From Thermococci archaeon (lineage in GTDB: Archaea > Methanobacteriota_B > Thermococci > Thermococcales > Thermococcaceae), in the NCBI GenBank assembly GCA_003663535.1, contig QMUE01000062.1, positions 1 through 7,207 of the forward strand: DNA of 7,207 nt, in the 5' to 3' direction. Position numbers and translations under genes: made by a program. The notes below the pieces were generated by a model. The model saw only the letters and a program-made list of their open reading frames with translations, ran no database searches and was not told where the DNA came from. Below, piece by piece: positions 6,796-7,207 of this stretch (its first letter is position 1; each line of letters opens with the position of its first letter).

Positions 6796-7137
6796 TCACA
6801 GAGTTAAACCGCCGCTAAGAAACTCTTGTGTAATTTTTTTCTTTCTTAAAAGCCAATCTACCTGGGTTCTTGTATAACGATACACAATATCCGCCCTTTC
6901 ATCACTTTGAACTTCCCAAGGCTCTACTATTACCACGTCACCGATTCTAATCCACATTCTTCTCCTAAATCTGCCAGGAATTCTGCATCTTCTTATCTTA
7001 TTGTCGGCACATCTAACATCCATCCACCCTGATCCTAGTGCTTGTTCCACTACTCCAAATACTTGGTTATTCCTTGGAAGAGGAACTCTAATAACCTCTT
7101 CACCCTCAACACTCCTATTTTTATCGTTTCTTGGCAT
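6796..7137 (-). CDS. eif1A: Translation initiation factor aIF1A
   Basis: This is the archaeal homologue of eIF1A/IF1. It binds the A site of the small ribosomal subunit and helps scanning or start selection and initiator-tRNA placement in the cytoplasm. The 113-aa product has the family layout: a basic N-terminal tail (MPRNDKNRS), then an OB fold over about residues 20-85. Typical stretches are [12 protein letters not shown] (24-35), [12 protein letters not shown] (49-60) and GDVVIVEPW (67-75). A C-terminal helix ([15 protein letters not shown], 93-107) follows. The start comes from the GAGGTGAT Shine-Dalgarno site, so 18 upstream in-frame codons are excluded. The gene ends with tandem TGA TGA, and rio1 starts 6 nt later, so the two are almost certainly cotranscribed. 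It is the first gene of the visible cluster and has its own promoter-like sequence. Nothing is missing compared with the family. Confidence 0.96.
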   Translation of the reverse strand: MPRNDKNRSVEGEEVIRVPLPRNNQVFGVVEQALGSGWMDVRCADNKIRRCRIPGRFRRRMWIRIGDVVIVEPWEVQSDERADIVYRYTRTQVDWLLRKKKITQEFLSGGLTL

Positions 7138-7141
7138 GAAC

Positions 7142-7149
7142 ATCACCTC
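7142..7149 (-). promoter_or_regulatory. Shine-Dalgarno sequence that fixes the aIF1A start
   Basis: The minus strand reads GAGGTGAT, a strong match to the archaeal anti-SD sequence, 4 nt before the ATG at 7135-7137. The upstream in-frame ATG at 7141-7143 overlaps this site, and the ATG at 7189-7191 lies beyond the TATA-like box. The start giving MPRNDKN is therefore the best choice, and the longer open frame up to 7191 is only leader and promoter. Confidence 0.8.
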
Positions 7150-7167
7150 AGGTAGTTTATTTAATAC

Positions 7168-7175
7168 CTTTATAA
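7168..7175 (-). promoter_or_regulatory. Putative TATA box (box A) for the aIF1A gene
   Basis: The minus strand reads TTATAAAG here, 30 nt upstream of the chosen aIF1A start codon, which resembles an archaeal box A. An A-rich stretch lies upstream, but a canonical BRE directly next to the box is not obvious. The distance to the start implies a leader of about 10 nt that would barely include the Shine-Dalgarno sequence. The AT-rich stretch near 7191-7200 is a weaker alternative. The start of transcription is inferred only. Confidence 0.45.
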
Positions 7176-7207
7176 GCCTACGCTTTTGCAAATATTTTCT
7201 ACTATCA

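Noticed and set aside
6792..6798. C-box-like GTGATGA suggesting a C/D box RNA at the aIF1A-rio1 junction
   Set aside because: No CTGA D box follows within a suitable distance on the minus strand; the motif is explained by the rio1 Shine-Dalgarno site.
7138..7191. N-terminal extension of aIF1A by 18 codons
   Set aside because: The stretch contains the Shine-Dalgarno site and the TATA-like box, and family members start at MPRNDKN.

Overview
The window looks like a hyperthermophilic euryarchaeon of the order Thermococcales (Pyrococcus/Thermococcus group). The gene content is purely archaeal: aIF1A, a Rio1 kinase, a two-KH-domain Dim2/Pno1-like protein and both topoisomerase VI subunits. Protein lengths and sequences fit that order (113-aa aIF1A, 567-aa Top6B, 381-aa Top6A), and the base composition is moderately AT-rich. 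The genus call rests on recognising protein sequences, not on a search.

Every supported gene lies on the minus strand, so the window is read from high to low coordinates. A short promoter region (about 7138-7207) leads into aIF1A (6796-7137), then rio1 (6013-6789), the KH protein (5349-6011), top6B (3659-5362), top6A (2521-3666), a 416-aa protein of unknown function (1274-2524), a DUF1699-like protein with an HTH tail (879-1268) and a membrane DUF4129-type gene (81-875). The first codons of one more gene (1-38) run off the edge. Gaps are 0 to 6 nt and several genes overlap (14, 8 and 4 nt), so aIF1A through the membrane gene is probably one long transcription unit with translational coupling. 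A second promoter-like sequence sits just before the last partial gene.

Functionally, the first three genes belong to translation initiation and small-subunit maturation (aIF1A, Rio1, Dim2). The next two form the ATP-dependent type IIB topoisomerase VI. The 416-aa gene shares an ATGA stop/start overlap with top6A and is the most natural candidate for a functional partner. The DUF1699-HTH protein is a likely nucleic-acid-binding protein. The membrane gene begins a different module, of a kind often found with MoxR ATPases.

The most unusual feature is in the membrane gene. Its frame is open from 875 to 81 except for one TGA at 513-515. Directly after the TGA is a GC-rich hairpin (490-509) resembling the right end of an IS200/IS605-family transposon. 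This looks like a short mobile-element relic that put a stop codon into an otherwise intact 264-residue reading frame. No rRNA, tRNA, CRISPR array or complete transposon is visible, and no gene-free stretch exceeds 300 bases.
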